Source of the DNA: Polynucleobacter sp. Tro8-14-1
Lineage (GTDB): Bacteria; Pseudomonadota; Gammaproteobacteria; Burkholderiales; Burkholderiaceae
Assembly: GCF_018881655.1 (NCBI RefSeq)
Contig: NZ_JACVPX010000001.1
Location: 124,001-188,000, forward strand
DNA: 64,000 nucleotides
Direction of reading: 5' to 3'
The notes under the pieces were generated by a model. It ran no database searches. It was not told where the DNA came from and worked only from the letters and a program-made list of their open reading frames with translations. Below are positions 9,176 to 19,274 of this stretch, one piece after another. Every line of letters starts with the position of its first letter. Position 1 is the stretch's first letter. The position numbers and the translations under genes were made by a program.

Positions 9176-10629
9176 TGCTTTGTATGAAACGTTTTAAACA
9201 AATGAGTGTTCATGCCATTTTTATTGGCATTGGATTATTCGCGAATGTTGCACTTGCTCAGGATTCAGCAAAGGCGAATGCTATTGCCGAAAGCAAGATT
9301 CGTAATATCGATGGTGTAGCTGCAGTCGTCAACACGGGTTATGTAACTCGCAAAGAAATTGATGACCGAATTGCTGCACTTAAAAAACAAGGTGTGAAAT
9401 TGCCTGAGGATGGTACGGTTCGTAAAACCATTCTGGATAGACTTATCCTAGAAAAAATTCAACTACAAAATGCTGAACAAGAAGGTGTTGCTGTAAGTAA
9501 CAAAGAGTTAGACAAGATTATTGGCGATGTTGCAGCAAAAAATAAGCTCTCTGTTGCTGAGTTCAAAGCAAAAGTAATTGCTTCCGGTACTACCTTTGAG
9601 CGCTATAAGCAGTTATTGCGGGATGACGTCATGATTACCCGTTATCGCGAAAGAGAAGTAGAGGGTAAGCTCAAAATCTCGGATGCTGAGATTGATAACT
9701 TCATTGCTGAGCGTACGCGGGCAATCGCTGGTGCTGGAGCTCAGAGGTCCGCACCTGCTGCCAAAGGTGAGCCTGAAGAAATCGACGTAGCTCAAATTTT
9801 TATTCCTGTTGATCCTGCAGCTGGGGCTGGTACTCAAGCTGAAGCAAAGAAGAAGGCAGATGCTCTGTTGAAAGATGCTCGTGGGGATGTTGACTTCCTA
9901 CAGCTAGGCGCAATGGCTGCAAAAGATAATCCAAAGATTAAGTTTCAAGAATTAGGCTATCGCACTCCTGATCGTTTGCCACAATTATTTTATGAAGCAA
10001 TTCGCAATACTGGTGGTGGACAGGTTGCTAACACGGTTGTGAAAAGTCCTGCTGGATACCATGTACTGAAAGTTTTGGATCGCCGTGCAGCAGGAGCAAG
10101 TGCGCCTCCGCAGCAGGCTGCAGCACCTGATGCTGGCTCACCTACTCCGCAAAATATTCCTATTACACAAACTCTCTCCCGTCATATTTTATTGCGTAGT
10201 CGTGCTGGCTTAAGTGATCAAGATGCAGAGAGGCGCTTGCAGGGTTATCGTGATCAGGTGCGAGCAAAGACTGCAGACTTTGCGGAACTTGCAAAGAAGT
10301 ATTCTGAAGATGGATCTGCGCCAAATGGCGGTGAGCTAGGTTGGATGAGTCCTGGGGATTTGGTTCCCGAATTTGAGCAGGCCATGAATCGTCTGCAAAT
10401 TGGCGAGGTTAGTAATCCTGTTAAAACAGAATTTGGTTGGCACTTAATTCAGGTATTAGAGCGTCGCGAAGGTCAGCTCACTGTTGAGAAGCAACGTCAA
10501 TTTGCGCGAGCAGCAATTCGTGAGAGAAAGTTTGATCAAGCTTATCAAGAGTGGATGCGTGAGCTGCGTGATAACGCAACTGTAAAAATTCTGAACGTGG
10601 AAGATGAAGCAAGTAGCGCACCTCGTTAA
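9175..10629 (+). CDS. surA: Periplasmic chaperone / peptidyl-prolyl isomerase SurA
   Basis: Chaperone that escorts outer-membrane proteins, including LptD, through the periplasm. 484 residues: signal peptide ending at VALAQ, SurA N-domain (DGVAAVVNTGYVTRKEID), then two parvulin domains; the second is complete (SRHILLRSRAGLS to GWHLIQVLERREGQ) and the first is more divergent. The first ATG overlaps the lptD stop as TAATG; a second ATG three codons on (MKRFKQ) is equally compatible with the signal peptide. It overlaps pdxA by 26 nt, so the four genes look translationally coupled. Confidence 0.95.
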   Translation: MLCMKRFKQMSVHAIFIGIGLFANVALAQDSAKANAIAESKIRNIDGVAAVVNTGYVTRKEIDDRIAALKKQGVKLPEDGTVRKTILDRLILEKIQLQNAEQEGVAVSNKELDKIIGDVAAKNKLSVAEFKAKVIASGTTFERYKQLLRDDVMITRYREREVEGKLKISDAEIDNFIAERTRAIAGAGAQRSAPAAKGEPEEIDVAQIFIPVDPAAGAGTQAEAKKKADALLKDARGDVDFLQLGAMAAKDNPKIKFQELGYRTPDRLPQLFYEAIRNTGGGQVANTVVKSPAGYHVLKVLDRRAAGASAPPQQAAAPDAGSPTPQNIPITQTLSRHILLRSRAGLSDQDAERRLQGYRDQVRAKTADFAELAKKYSEDGSAPNGGELGWMSPGDLVPEFEQAMNRLQIGEVSNPVKTEFGWHLIQVLERREGQLTVEKQRQFARAAIRERKFDQAYQEWMRELRDNATVKILNVEDEASSAPR

Positions 10630-11611
10630 TCTCGTTGTAACTACCGGTGAACCAGCCGGTGTTGGGTCTGAAGTTTCTTTAGCTGCCTCGCTTGAGTTTC
10701 TACGTTCACATGCAGATGCTCACATCACTTTATTAGGTAACGATAAGTTACTGAGAATACCTGGGGGCCTTGGTTCAGACCTATCTAGTCGATTACAAAT
10801 CCAATCCGTCCCCCTCGGAGCCCCTGTTGTTTGGGGGAGCTTAAATTCGCAAAACGCTCAATATGTGGTGAATCTTTTAGATCAGGCGATTGATGGTTGT
10901 CTGGAAGGGCGATTTGATGCCGTGGTGACTGCGCCTCTTCAAAAAAGCATTATTAATGAGGCTGGTACGCCATTTACAGGGCATACGGAATACCTAGCAC
11001 AGCGCTGCAAGGTTTCTCATGTGGTGATGATGTTATGTGCGCCGTTGCCCATCGGTTTTTTAGGGCTCAAGACACCCAGAGATTTACGTGTTGCTCTAGT
11101 CACAACTCATCTTCCCTTAAAGAATGTTCCGCAAGCACTGAGTTATGACTTGATATTGGAAACGATTCAAGTCGTTAATCAAGATTTACAGCAGAAATTC
11201 GGAATCGCTAAGCCCATCATTCGGATGGCGGGTTTAAATCCACATGCAGGAGAGTCTGGTTATTTGGGCCGAGAAGAAATTGAAATCATCTCTCCGGCTA
11301 TTGAAGCGGCTAAGAAGATGGGAATCCATGTTTCTGGTCCTTATCCCGGCGATACCATGTTTGATCCAGAATCTGTTGCTCAAGTAGATGCATTTATTGC
11401 GATGTACCACGATCAAGGACTCGCACCCTTCAAGTTTGTTACCTTTGGTAATGGCGTGAATGTCACTTTAGGATTACCTATTATTCGAACTTCCGTAGAT
11501 CACGGAACCGCTTTGGATATTGCTGGCAAAGGGCTGGCTGACTCGGGGAGCATGCTTGAGGCTTTGCGCTTCGCATATAAGTTAGCTCTGAATAAACGAA
11601 AGCAAGACTAA
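10604..11611 (+). CDS. pdxA: 4-hydroxythreonine-4-phosphate dehydrogenase
   Basis: NAD-dependent, divalent-metal enzyme of the DXP-dependent pyridoxal phosphate pathway. 335 residues. Diagnostic segments: VTTGEPAGVG at the N-terminus, VVTAPLQKSII, FTGHTEYLAQRC with a metal-site His, GLNPHAGESGYLGREE, MYHDQGLAPFK and VDHGTALDIAGKG with further metal ligands. The start lies inside the end of surA in another frame; a shorter form starting nearer the LVVTTGEPAG strand has no better start codon. The order surA-pdxA-rsmA is the same as in enterobacteria. Confidence 0.96.
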   Translation: MKQVAHLVNLVVTTGEPAGVGSEVSLAASLEFLRSHADAHITLLGNDKLLRIPGGLGSDLSSRLQIQSVPLGAPVVWGSLNSQNAQYVVNLLDQAIDGCLEGRFDAVVTAPLQKSIINEAGTPFTGHTEYLAQRCKVSHVVMMLCAPLPIGFLGLKTPRDLRVALVTTHLPLKNVPQALSYDLILETIQVVNQDLQQKFGIAKPIIRMAGLNPHAGESGYLGREEIEIISPAIEAAKKMGIHVSGPYPGDTMFDPESVAQVDAFIAMYHDQGLAPFKFVTFGNGVNVTLGLPIIRTSVDHGTALDIAGKGLADSGSMLEALRFAYKLALNKRKQD

Positions 11612-11614
11612 TCT

Positions 11615-12391
11615 ATGCATCACGCTCGCAAACGATTTGGCCAAAACTTTTTGCAGGACAACGGAATTATTTATTCTATTGTTGCGCTTATCAATCCTAG
11701 TGCGGATATGCATGTCATTGAGATTGGTCCTGGCCTAGGTGCGCTAACACTCCCTTTGTTGAGTAATCTTGATCACCTAGACCTTTTGGAGATTGACCGT
11801 GATTTGGTAGCTTTTTGGAATGAGAAAAATCTCAAAGGCCTCTCGGTGATTGAGGGTGATGCGCTCAAGTTTGACTTTTTGACATGGGCTCAGAATAGAT
11901 CGACTAAGCAAGGCTTATGTAAGGTAGTTGGCAATCTTCCATACAACATTTCTTCACCTTTATTGTTCCATTTGGTTTCTGCAGCAGCCTCAATCGATGA
12001 ACAGGTATTTATGTTGCAAGCAGAGGTGGTGGAAAGAATGGTTGCGAAGGCGGGAAGCTCTGATTTCAGTCGTCTGTCGGTCATGCTGCAAGCCCGTTAC
12101 GACATGGAGCTAGTGCTGGAGGTTCCTCCTGAGGCTTTTGATCCTCAGCCTAAGGTGAACTCAGCTGTCGTGCGAATGATCCCAAGAAGGGACTTCATGT
12201 TGACGGATGCTCAATGGAATTCATTGGAAAAAGTAGTTGCTGCCGCCTTCTCTCAAAGAAGAAAAATGTTGCGGACTAACTTGAGTGTTTTTTCAGACAG
12301 ATTGGGTTTGACGGAGATAGAGCTTAAGGCGAGAGCCCAGGATATTTCCGTTGACCGCTATATCGAGTGGGCTAAAGTTCTCGCTTCATAA
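11615..12391 (+). CDS. rsmA: 16S rRNA (adenine1518/1519-N6)-dimethyltransferase
   Basis: Dimethylates two adjacent adenines in the 3' terminal hairpin of 16S rRNA (KsgA). 258 residues. Motifs in order: KRFGQNFLQD, SAM-binding EIGPGLGALTLPLL, LEIDRDLVAFW, EGDALKFDF, the catalytic VGNLPYNISSPLLFH (NLPY), and the C-terminal helical domain FSQRRKMLRTNL. It follows pdxA after 3 nt. It ends the lptD operon and converges with plsC. Confidence 0.97.
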   Translation: MHHARKRFGQNFLQDNGIIYSIVALINPSADMHVIEIGPGLGALTLPLLSNLDHLDLLEIDRDLVAFWNEKNLKGLSVIEGDALKFDFLTWAQNRSTKQGLCKVVGNLPYNISSPLLFHLVSAAASIDEQVFMLQAEVVERMVAKAGSSDFSRLSVMLQARYDMELVLEVPPEAFDPQPKVNSAVVRMIPRRDFMLTDAQWNSLEKVVAAAFSQRRKMLRTNLSVFSDRLGLTEIELKARAQDISVDRYIEWAKVLAS

Positions 12392-12397
12392 ATCAAT

Positions 12398-12422
12398 ATT
12401 CAGTCCTGACTCAGCACTGAAT
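12398..12422. terminator. Possible bidirectional stem-loop between rsmA and plsC
   Basis: ATTCAGT at 12398-12404 and ACTGAAT at 12416-12422 are exact complements across an 11-nt loop, in the 48-bp gap between two convergent genes. No strong T-run follows on either strand, so terminator function is only probable from its position. Confidence 0.35.
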
Positions 12423-12439
12423 TACTGCCTTCTAGTGAA

Positions 12440-13174
12440 TTACTTATAAGCGCTGGGGTCAATCACGCGCATCTCAGCTTCAATCCAACCTTCTACTTCT
12501 CGTTGAAGTTCTTCGGCTGACTTATTGGTTGAGCTAATCGCAGGCCCAATTGAAAAGATGACTGTGCCCGGTTCCTTGATAAAGCTATTTTTCGGCCAGC
12601 AACGACCGGCGTTGTGCGCAATTGGAATCACTAGTGCATCCGTAGCACTTGCAAGGCGTGCTCCACCCTTACGGTAAGGTTTAGTTGATCCAATAGGGGT
12701 TCTAGTGCCTTCCGGGAAGAGCATGATCCATTTGCCTTCGCCCAAGCGTTTGCGGCCTTGGGTCGCTACAGAATGAGCTGCAGTCTGCTTATTAGAGCGA
12801 TTAATGTGGATCATCTTCAGTAACGCCAAAGCCCAACCAAAGAAAGGAATCCAGAGAAGTTCACGCTTAAAGACAAAGCAAAGTTGTTTTGGCAGTAGTG
12901 CGATGTACGCAATAGTTTCGTAAGCTGACTGGTGCTTACTTAAGATGATGACCCGCTCATTAAGTACAGCCCGCATGTTTTCCATACCGCGAATTTCATA
13001 ATGAATGCCGCACAATGGCTTTAATAGGGCGATAACGATTTTGTTCCAGAGCCCAATAAATGTGTAACGGTTTTCTGGACTTAGGAATGGAAAGGCCAGC
13101 ATGCATAGCACTGACCAGATGGGTGTAAAGATAACTAAAAATAAGGCAAAGAGGATGGAGCGAATCAATTTCAC
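12440..13174 (-). CDS. plsC: 1-acyl-sn-glycerol-3-phosphate acyltransferase
   Basis: Inner-membrane acyltransferase making phosphatidic acid from lysophosphatidate. 244 residues with an N-terminal membrane helix (residues about 5-30). Block I reads SKHQSAYET, i.e. H-x4-E instead of the textbook H-x4-D; block III is the clear FPEGTRTP glycerol-phosphate site. Directly downstream of gmhB (7 bp gap), within a long minus-strand envelope cluster. Family assignment is firm; the physiological role as PlsC rather than a specialised paralogue is inferred. Confidence 0.9.
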   Translation of the reverse strand: MKLIRSILFALFLVIFTPIWSVLCMLAFPFLSPENRYTFIGLWNKIVIALLKPLCGIHYEIRGMENMRAVLNERVIILSKHQSAYETIAYIALLPKQLCFVFKRELLWIPFFGWALALLKMIHINRSNKQTAAHSVATQGRKRLGEGKWIMLFPEGTRTPIGSTKPYRKGGARLASATDALVIPIAHNAGRCWPKNSFIKEPGTVIFSIGPAISSTNKSAEELQREVEGWIEAEMRVIDPSAYK

Positions 13175-13181
13175 GATGGGT

Positions 13182-13754
13182 CTAAGCCTTATTTTCTAAA
13201 AGTGCATTTGCAAAAGCCAGTAGATCAGCATGAATTTGTGTGCCTTCAGGTAGGTTACCTTTTGTAAGCGTTTTTTCACCCTTACCTGTGAGCACTAGGT
13301 GAGGTGAAGCTCCTAAGGCTACTCCAGCTTGAAGATCCCGTAAAGAATCCCCCACTATAGGAACGCCTGTCAGTGGTTTGGTGCTATCCGTCCTCTTATA
13401 GCGCAATGCAATTTCTTTCATCATGCCTGGTGCCGGTTTACGGCAATCACATTGATGTGAATCTTGATGAGGGCAAAAGAAGATGCTGTCGATATGACCG
13501 CCTAATGGCTTTAGCAAAGTCTCCATTTTGCTATGCATGGCATGTAAATCATTAATTGTGAAGTAGCCTCTGGAAAGACCTGACTGATTGGTTGCTAAAG
13601 CAATTTGATAGCCCGCTTGATTGAGTAAGGCTATCGCCTCTAAGCTTCCTCGAAGGGGAATCCATTGATCTACTGACTTCACATAATCATCGCGATCTTC
13701 ATTGATCACGCCATCTCGATCAAGAATGACTAATTTAGAAGAGCTGGAGCTCAT
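13182..13754 (-). CDS. gmhB: D-glycero-beta-D-manno-heptose-1,7-bisphosphate 7-phosphatase
   Basis: HAD-superfamily phosphatase of the ADP-heptose pathway for the LPS inner core. 190 residues. HAD motif I is ILDRDGVINEDRDDY, motif II ATNQSGLSRGYF; a zinc-binding loop CPHQDSHQCDCRKPAPGM with three cysteines and a histidine is characteristic of GmhB. Its start overlaps the glyS stop by 4 nt. The heptosyltransferase WaaF that would use its product is encoded at 57432-58472. Confidence 0.94.
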   Translation of the reverse strand: MSSSSSKLVILDRDGVINEDRDDYVKSVDQWIPLRGSLEAIALLNQAGYQIALATNQSGLSRGYFTINDLHAMHSKMETLLKPLGGHIDSIFFCPHQDSHQCDCRKPAPGMMKEIALRYKRTDSTKPLTGVPIVGDSLRDLQAGVALGASPHLVLTGKGEKTLTKGNLPEGTQIHADLLAFANALLENKA

Positions 13755-15889
13755 GCTAATTTGCCGAGATCGGCAACGAGATTCATTTTCTGGTGAAGTT
13801 GTTGCAGGAGAGCGAGGCGATTATCTCGTAGCTCAGGATTAGGATCCATGACCATCACATCTGCAAAGAATTGATCAATTGGTCCGCTCAAGGCGACTAG
13901 CGCTCTTAAGAGTTCAACAAATTGACGTTTTTCATAAGCAGCATTGAGTGCAGGAGTCACCGCTTCCAATGCTTTGTGTAGTGTTGCCTCTGCTGGAATT
14001 TGCAGTAATTTGGCTGAACACGCTGCAGGAATAGCGGTAGTGGTTTTCTTCAGAATATTGCTGATGCGCTTATTGGCGGCAGCTAATTGAGCCGCTTCTG
14101 CTAGAGCATTAAATTCACGCAGGGCAGTCAATCGCTCGATCAAGTCATTAATTTGTGCTGGGTCTTGGCTCAGGACAGCATCAATCTCTGCGCTAGTAAA
14201 CGCTTTACCAGCAACTGATTGGTCCCGCAAATAGGCGCGCAAGCGATCAATAATGAACGCATAGATATCGGCAGCTTTTGCTTTTTCTTGCACATCAGCC
14301 TGGGGAAACTGCGCACGAGCTAATTCGATTAATTCAGGCAAATTCAGCGAAAGATTCTTTTCTAAGAGCAAACGGCAAATACCTAAGGCATGACGACGTA
14401 GGGCATACGGGTCTTTATCGCCAGTAGGGGCAAGCCCAACACCCCAAATGCCAACCAGCGTTTCTAATTTGTCGGCAATAGCTAAGATCGTGCCAGTTTG
14501 GGTTTGCGGCAGAGTGTCGCCTGCAAAGCGCGGCATATAGTGTTCGCTGCAAGCACTAGCAACATCAGCATGCTCGCCATCATGGGTAGCGTAATAACGC
14601 CCCATAATGCCTTGCAACTCTGGGAACTCGCCAACCATATCAGTTAGTAAGTCTGTCTTAGCAATTTCTGCAGCACGTGAAGCGAGCTTTTCATCGGCAC
14701 CCAGTCTTTTGGCGATACCTACAGCTAACCCTTGAACGCGCTTTGTGCGATCTAGCTGATTGCCTAACTGGTTGTGATAAACCACCTTGCCAAGATCTGC
14801 CACACGAGAAGCCAAAGGGCGCTTTTGATCTTGCTGGAAGAAGAAGCGAGCATCGGACAAGCGTGGGCGTACAACGCGCTCATTGCCTGAGATGATGGCG
14901 TCTGGCTTACTTGTTTCAATATTAGAAGCAATCAAGAAACGATTACGTAATTTGCCTTGTTTGTCTGTCAATGCAAAATACTTTTGATTGGTTTGCATGG
15001 TCAAAATCAAGCATTCTTGAGGTACCTCTAAGAACTCTTGATCAAAATGGCATTCGTAGATGGCCGGCCACTCAACAAGGGCTGTTACTTCATCTAGAAG
15101 GCTATCCGGCATTAATACCAGATCCTCGCCAGCCGCTTTTAATAGGGCAGCTTCAATTTGCGCCCGACGCTGATTAAAGCTAGCAATAATCTTGGCTTTG
15201 GACTGGAGCTCGATCTCGTATTGGTCTGCATTCGTAATGGTGATGAGGCCAGGAGCTAAAAAACGATGGCCTTCAGTTTGATTGGCTGCATCAATACCTA
15301 GAGCACTGATGTTTAAAGTAGTAGCACCATGTAGTGCAATGATGCGGTGGGCAGGACGAGCAAATTGCACGTCGGCCAATCGACCATCCTTTTGTAGCAC
15401 TTGGTAGTGCATCATTTTTGCAATGGGCAGCTTGCTTAATGTTTGTTCAAGCGCAGCCTGCGCCGTTTGCTCAAGAGCAGCACCTTTAGCAATGACATTA
15501 AGGTACAGGGCTTCATTCTTACCTTCACCCACTTTTTCTAAAGTCGCAAGATCAATATCCCCATACCCTAGAGCACCCAATTTTTTGAGTAGTGGTGGGG
15601 TTGCTTTACCTTCAGCGTCAAATGCAATGCTAGTAGGTAATAATTTTTCCCGCACAGGGTAGTCAGGCGCTTGATCAAGAACCTTAGTGACTTGTACGGC
15701 TAAACGACGCGGGGTTGCAAAGCCGGTCATCTTGGATGATTCGGATGCAAGACCAGCTGTTTTGAGTGCTGCAAAGATGCCTTCGCTAAATGCATCACCT
15801 AAGCGACGCAGAGTCTTAGGTGGCAGTTCTTCGGTAAATACCTCGATCAATAAAGTCGCTGATTGAGGATTTGAATTAGATGTGCTCAT
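13751..15889 (-). CDS. glyS: Glycyl-tRNA synthetase beta subunit
   Basis: Beta subunit of the bacterial alpha2beta2 glycyl-tRNA synthetase, carrying tRNA recognition. 712 residues, normal length. Recognisable segments are LLIEVFTEELPPKTL at the N-terminus, ALVEWPAIYECHFD, LTMQTNQKYFALTD, FFFQQDQKRPLASRV, the HD-like LTDMVGEFPELQGIMGRYYA and DPYALRRHALGICRLLL. 27 bp downstream of glyQ, as expected for the two subunits. Confidence 0.97.
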   Translation of the reverse strand: MSTSNSNPQSATLLIEVFTEELPPKTLRRLGDAFSEGIFAALKTAGLASESSKMTGFATPRRLAVQVTKVLDQAPDYPVREKLLPTSIAFDAEGKATPPLLKKLGALGYGDIDLATLEKVGEGKNEALYLNVIAKGAALEQTAQAALEQTLSKLPIAKMMHYQVLQKDGRLADVQFARPAHRIIALHGATTLNISALGIDAANQTEGHRFLAPGLITITNADQYEIELQSKAKIIASFNQRRAQIEAALLKAAGEDLVLMPDSLLDEVTALVEWPAIYECHFDQEFLEVPQECLILTMQTNQKYFALTDKQGKLRNRFLIASNIETSKPDAIISGNERVVRPRLSDARFFFQQDQKRPLASRVADLGKVVYHNQLGNQLDRTKRVQGLAVGIAKRLGADEKLASRAAEIAKTDLLTDMVGEFPELQGIMGRYYATHDGEHADVASACSEHYMPRFAGDTLPQTQTGTILAIADKLETLVGIWGVGLAPTGDKDPYALRRHALGICRLLLEKNLSLNLPELIELARAQFPQADVQEKAKAADIYAFIIDRLRAYLRDQSVAGKAFTSAEIDAVLSQDPAQINDLIERLTALREFNALAEAAQLAAANKRISNILKKTTTAIPAACSAKLLQIPAEATLHKALEAVTPALNAAYEKRQFVELLRALVALSGPIDQFFADVMVMDPNPELRDNRLALLQQLHQKMNLVADLGKLA

Positions 15890-15916
15890 AAGTGGAATAC
15901 AAAAATCTCGATGCGC

Positions 15917-16807
15917 TTAAGCCTGAGCTTTAGCTTGACGTTGACACATTGGGAAGCCCAGTTTTTCTCTAGACTCAAAGTAGGCCTGCGCCACTGCCCG
16001 AGAAAGATTACGAATGCGGCCTATGTAGGCTGCACGCTCAGTCACCGAGATAGCGCCACGCGCATCCAGCAAATTAAATGTGTGCGCTGCTTTAAGTACC
16101 ATCTCGTAAGCAGGTAGTGCCAGTGGAACTTCCATCAAACGCTTTGCTTCACTTTCATAGTTTGTGAAGTTGGCAAAGAGTAAATCAGTATTGGAGTGTT
16201 CAAAGTTGTAGCAAGATTGCTCCACTTCATTCTGGTGATATACATCCCCATAAGAGATGCCGTCGGCCCATACTAAGTCGTAGACGTTAGAGCAGTTTTG
16301 GATATACATTGCCAAACGCTCAATACCGTAGGTAATCTCACCAAGAACAGGCTTGCAATCTAAGCCACCTACTTGTTGGAAGTAAGTGAACTGCGTCACC
16401 TCCATGCCATTGAGCCAAACTTCCCAGCCAAGACCCCATGCACCCAGTGTTGGGTTTTCCCAATCGTCCTCTACAAAACGAACATCATTCTCTTTAAGGT
16501 CTAAGCCTAAAGCGGCAAGAGATCCTAGGTAAAGATCGAGAATATTTTCAGGTGCTGGCTTGAGGACTACTTGATATTGATAGTAGTGTTGTAAGCGATT
16601 TGGATTTTCACCATAGCGACCATCTTTAGGTCGGCGGGATGGCTGAACGTAAGCTGCTTTCCAAGGCTCAGGACCAATGGCGCGTAAGAAGGTTGCGGTA
16701 TGGGATGTACCGGCACCAACCTCGAGGTCGATAGGTTGCAATAGGGCACAACCTTGTTGGTCCCAATAATCTTGAAGTTTGAGAATGATTTGCTGAAAAG
16801 TAAGCAT
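15917..16807 (-). CDS. glyQ: Glycyl-tRNA synthetase alpha subunit
   Basis: Catalytic subunit that activates glycine. 296 residues, the usual size. Highly conserved segments include [79 protein letters not shown] and [15 protein letters not shown] ([19 protein letters not shown]). Starts the glyQ-glyS-gmhB-plsC run; 59 bp separate it from lnt upstream. Confidence 0.97.
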   Translation of the reverse strand: MLTFQQIILKLQDYWDQQGCALLQPIDLEVGAGTSHTATFLRAIGPEPWKAAYVQPSRRPKDGRYGENPNRLQHYYQYQVVLKPAPENILDLYLGSLAALGLDLKENDVRFVEDDWENPTLGAWGLGWEVWLNGMEVTQFTYFQQVGGLDCKPVLGEITYGIERLAMYIQNCSNVYDLVWADGISYGDVYHQNEVEQSCYNFEHSNTDLLFANFTNYESEAKRLMEVPLALPAYEMVLKAAHTFNLLDARGAISVTERAAYIGRIRNLSRAVAQAYFESREKLGFPMCQRQAKAQA

Positions 16808-16866
16808 GATTAACCTGGCTAAGCCTTTGATTTTACATGGCTAGAGCACTCTAGAGTTAAAAATGC

Positions 16867-18366
16867 TTAAAAACGCCTGTGACGAATCAGACCCCAAAGC
16901 AAGAGCAGGCAAGAAATACCCAAAATCGGTAAATTGCCCCAAATGACATAAGGTGTTTTTCCAGAATACGCCTGAACCTGGGTGCTGAGGGTTGTTTGGG
17001 TAAATTCCGGGAGCGCTTTTAGTACTCTGCCATCAGGACCAAGAACTGCAGTAATTCCGGTATTGGTGGCACGCAAGGCGGGAAGTCCAGTTTCCAGGGA
17101 GCGCAATTGTGAAAGCCTGAGTTGTTGAGTGGATGCTTGAGAATCCCCAAACCAGGCTAGATTGGTCATGTTAATAAGTAGGTTGACTGGCTGGTCGCTA
17201 TGTTGAATGCGGGAGGCGAGTTCGCCACCAAAGACGTCTTCATAGCAAATCGTAATTGCCGCATGAAGATCATCTTGATCCTTGCGCACAATCGCAAAGG
17301 GGGGTTGATCTAGTTTTCCTCTTGCAAAGTCGCTCATGGGTACATGAAAGGCTTTAACGAACCACTGAAAACCTAGAGGGATAAATTCTCCAAAGGGAAC
17401 GAGGTGGGCTTTATCGTATTGATAGGGCAATGCATTGGGCGAGAGTCCAGTAGCGCGATTCGAATACTGCATACCGCCTTCTCCAGGCACTTCGCCGATC
17501 AAGCCAAGCAGAATGTTGCTGTTACCTTTATTGGAAAAATCTTGCAGGTAATTAAATAAGCCAATTGGCAAATTGGGAAGTGGCCATGGAAACGCAGTCT
17601 CAGGAATGATGATAAGGTTGGCTGCTTCTTTAGTAATTTCTCCAGCATAGAAATCGATTTGCCTGCCAATAGCTTGAGGATTGAATTTCAGACTTTGTTC
17701 AAAGTTGCCTTGAATTAAGCGAACGCTAATTGGCTCTCCAACTGGCTTGGTGAAAGTAAATAAATTAGCGCTTTGAGAAATCCCAATGACAGCCAATATG
17801 AGGAACATGCTAGAAATGACATGCTTACGGGCTTGGTAAATTTCCCAGGAGGCCCATACTGCCAAAAAGGTACATGCTAGCCCGCCAAAGAAGGGTGCGA
17901 CAGGCGCAAATGGGCCATTGAACTGGGTTTCTGCAAAGCCCATCCAAGGAAATCCAGTGAAGATATAGCCTCGTAGAAATTCCGCAAGAACCCAACTCGC
18001 TCCCAGCAGCAGACCAAATAAGCGACTCTGTTTAAACAGTGGAATAGCAAGTGTTGCCAATGAGAAATAGAGCGCCACATAAGCAGAGAGCAGGAATACA
18101 CCCATACAAGCAAGTGGCGCACTCATGCCACCAACATCATGCAGGCTGATGTAAAGCCACCATAGACCTACAACAAAATAAGCGATGCCGAATGGGAGGC
18201 CTAAGACAAATTGTTTTTTAAAGGAGATGGGCTTCTGATCAAGACGCCACCACAGAAGGCTGAGAACGGGGATCTGAATCCAGCCACCATAGGGTAACTC
18301 AGCAACGGCAGCAAGGACCGCTCCCAATACAAACAGAATGCAAACTGAAAAGATTTTGATGCTCAT
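16867..18366 (-). CDS. lnt: Apolipoprotein N-acyltransferase
   Basis: Inner-membrane enzyme that adds the third acyl chain to lipoproteins. About 499 residues from the ATG at 18364-18366 (MSIKIFSV); the frame is open to a TTG at 18394, which may be the start instead. Several transmembrane helices occupy the first 190 residues. The periplasmic nitrilase domain shows the catalytic triad: Glu in LIIIPETAFPWPL, Lys in YDKAHLVPFGEF and Cys in ITICYEDVFGG. Next to corC and ybeY as in E. coli. Confidence 0.94.
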   Translation of the reverse strand: MSIKIFSVCILFVLGAVLAAVAELPYGGWIQIPVLSLLWWRLDQKPISFKKQFVLGLPFGIAYFVVGLWWLYISLHDVGGMSAPLACMGVFLLSAYVALYFSLATLAIPLFKQSRLFGLLLGASWVLAEFLRGYIFTGFPWMGFAETQFNGPFAPVAPFFGGLACTFLAVWASWEIYQARKHVISSMFLILAVIGISQSANLFTFTKPVGEPISVRLIQGNFEQSLKFNPQAIGRQIDFYAGEITKEAANLIIIPETAFPWPLPNLPIGLFNYLQDFSNKGNSNILLGLIGEVPGEGGMQYSNRATGLSPNALPYQYDKAHLVPFGEFIPLGFQWFVKAFHVPMSDFARGKLDQPPFAIVRKDQDDLHAAITICYEDVFGGELASRIQHSDQPVNLLINMTNLAWFGDSQASTQQLRLSQLRSLETGLPALRATNTGITAVLGPDGRVLKALPEFTQTTLSTQVQAYSGKTPYVIWGNLPILGISCLLLLWGLIRHRRF

Positions 18367-18404
18367 GCCCGAATGATTGGAGTGCTGATCAAACAATGTA
18401 AATC

Positions 18405-19244
18405 TCAGTCTGATTTTTTATTGGATTGTCGTGCAAGCAGAATATGAATTTGTCTTGGGTCGGCGCGCTGCACTTCAAATTCAATGCCACCTATTTCAAT
18501 GAGCTCACCCATTTTAGGGACGCGGCCTAAATGCTGAATCACTAAGCCCGCCACAGTCTCAATATCTTCTACTTCAAAATGAGTGCCAAGTCTTTCATTG
18601 AATTGCTCAAGCTCGGTAATGCCTTTAACGCGAATGTCGCCGTTATCCAAAGCGATGAGGTTGTCCGCTTCTTCATCGACGTCATGTTCATCCTCAATGT
18701 CGCCAACGATCTGCTCGAGCACATCTTCAATGGTGATGATGCCGGCAACGCCGCTATATTCGTCAACTACGATAGCTAAATGGTTGCGGTTATCTTTGAA
18801 GTCCCGTAATAGGACGCTAAGACGCTTGGATTCTGGAATGAATACCGCAGGACGTAACCAATCGCGGACCTGAAAATCTTTCTCAGTAGCGTGACGTAAT
18901 AAATCTTTTGCTAACAAAATGCCAATGACGTTATCTCGACTACCTTCGAACACAGGAAAGCGGGAGTGAGCTGCTTCAATAACGCTTTTAATGATTTCAG
19001 AGAGGGGCTGGCCAATATCGATCCAATCAATTTGGGCGCGGGGTACGAGGATATCGCGAGCGCATAACTGCCCTACTTGAAAAACACCCTCAATCATGGA
19101 GAGGGCATCGGCATCAATTAATCCCTCAGCCTGAGCTTCCCGAAGGGTATCAATCAGCTTTTGGCGGCGTTCACTGGGTTCCGTTGGCTGCGGAGTTAAA
19201 AAATCAGCCAAGCGATCTAAAAGGGATTTATTGGGGTCAGGCAT
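18405..19244 (-). CDS. corC: CorC/HlyC-type CBS-domain protein (magnesium/cobalt efflux family)
   Basis: Cytoplasmic protein of the CorC family: paired CBS domains (DILVPRAQIDWID ... SRFPVFEGSRDNVIGIL ... LAIVVDEYSGVAGIITIEDVL) followed by the small FAD-like CorC_HlyC domain at the C-terminus (VEDIETVAGLVIQHLGRVPK). 279 residues. The family is linked genetically to Mg/Co efflux and to the ybeY-lnt envelope locus, but its biochemical role is not settled. It lies between ybeY and lnt on the same strand, the standard order. Confidence 0.9.
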   Translation of the reverse strand: MPDPNKSLLDRLADFLTPQPTEPSERRQKLIDTLREAQAEGLIDADALSMIEGVFQVGQLCARDILVPRAQIDWIDIGQPLSEIIKSVIEAAHSRFPVFEGSRDNVIGILLAKDLLRHATEKDFQVRDWLRPAVFIPESKRLSVLLRDFKDNRNHLAIVVDEYSGVAGIITIEDVLEQIVGDIEDEHDVDEEADNLIALDNGDIRVKGITELEQFNERLGTHFEVEDIETVAGLVIQHLGRVPKMGELIEIGGIEFEVQRADPRQIHILLARQSNKKSD

Positions 19245-19274
19245 ATAGCAAGAATAGCGTAGAAATATGGCAAA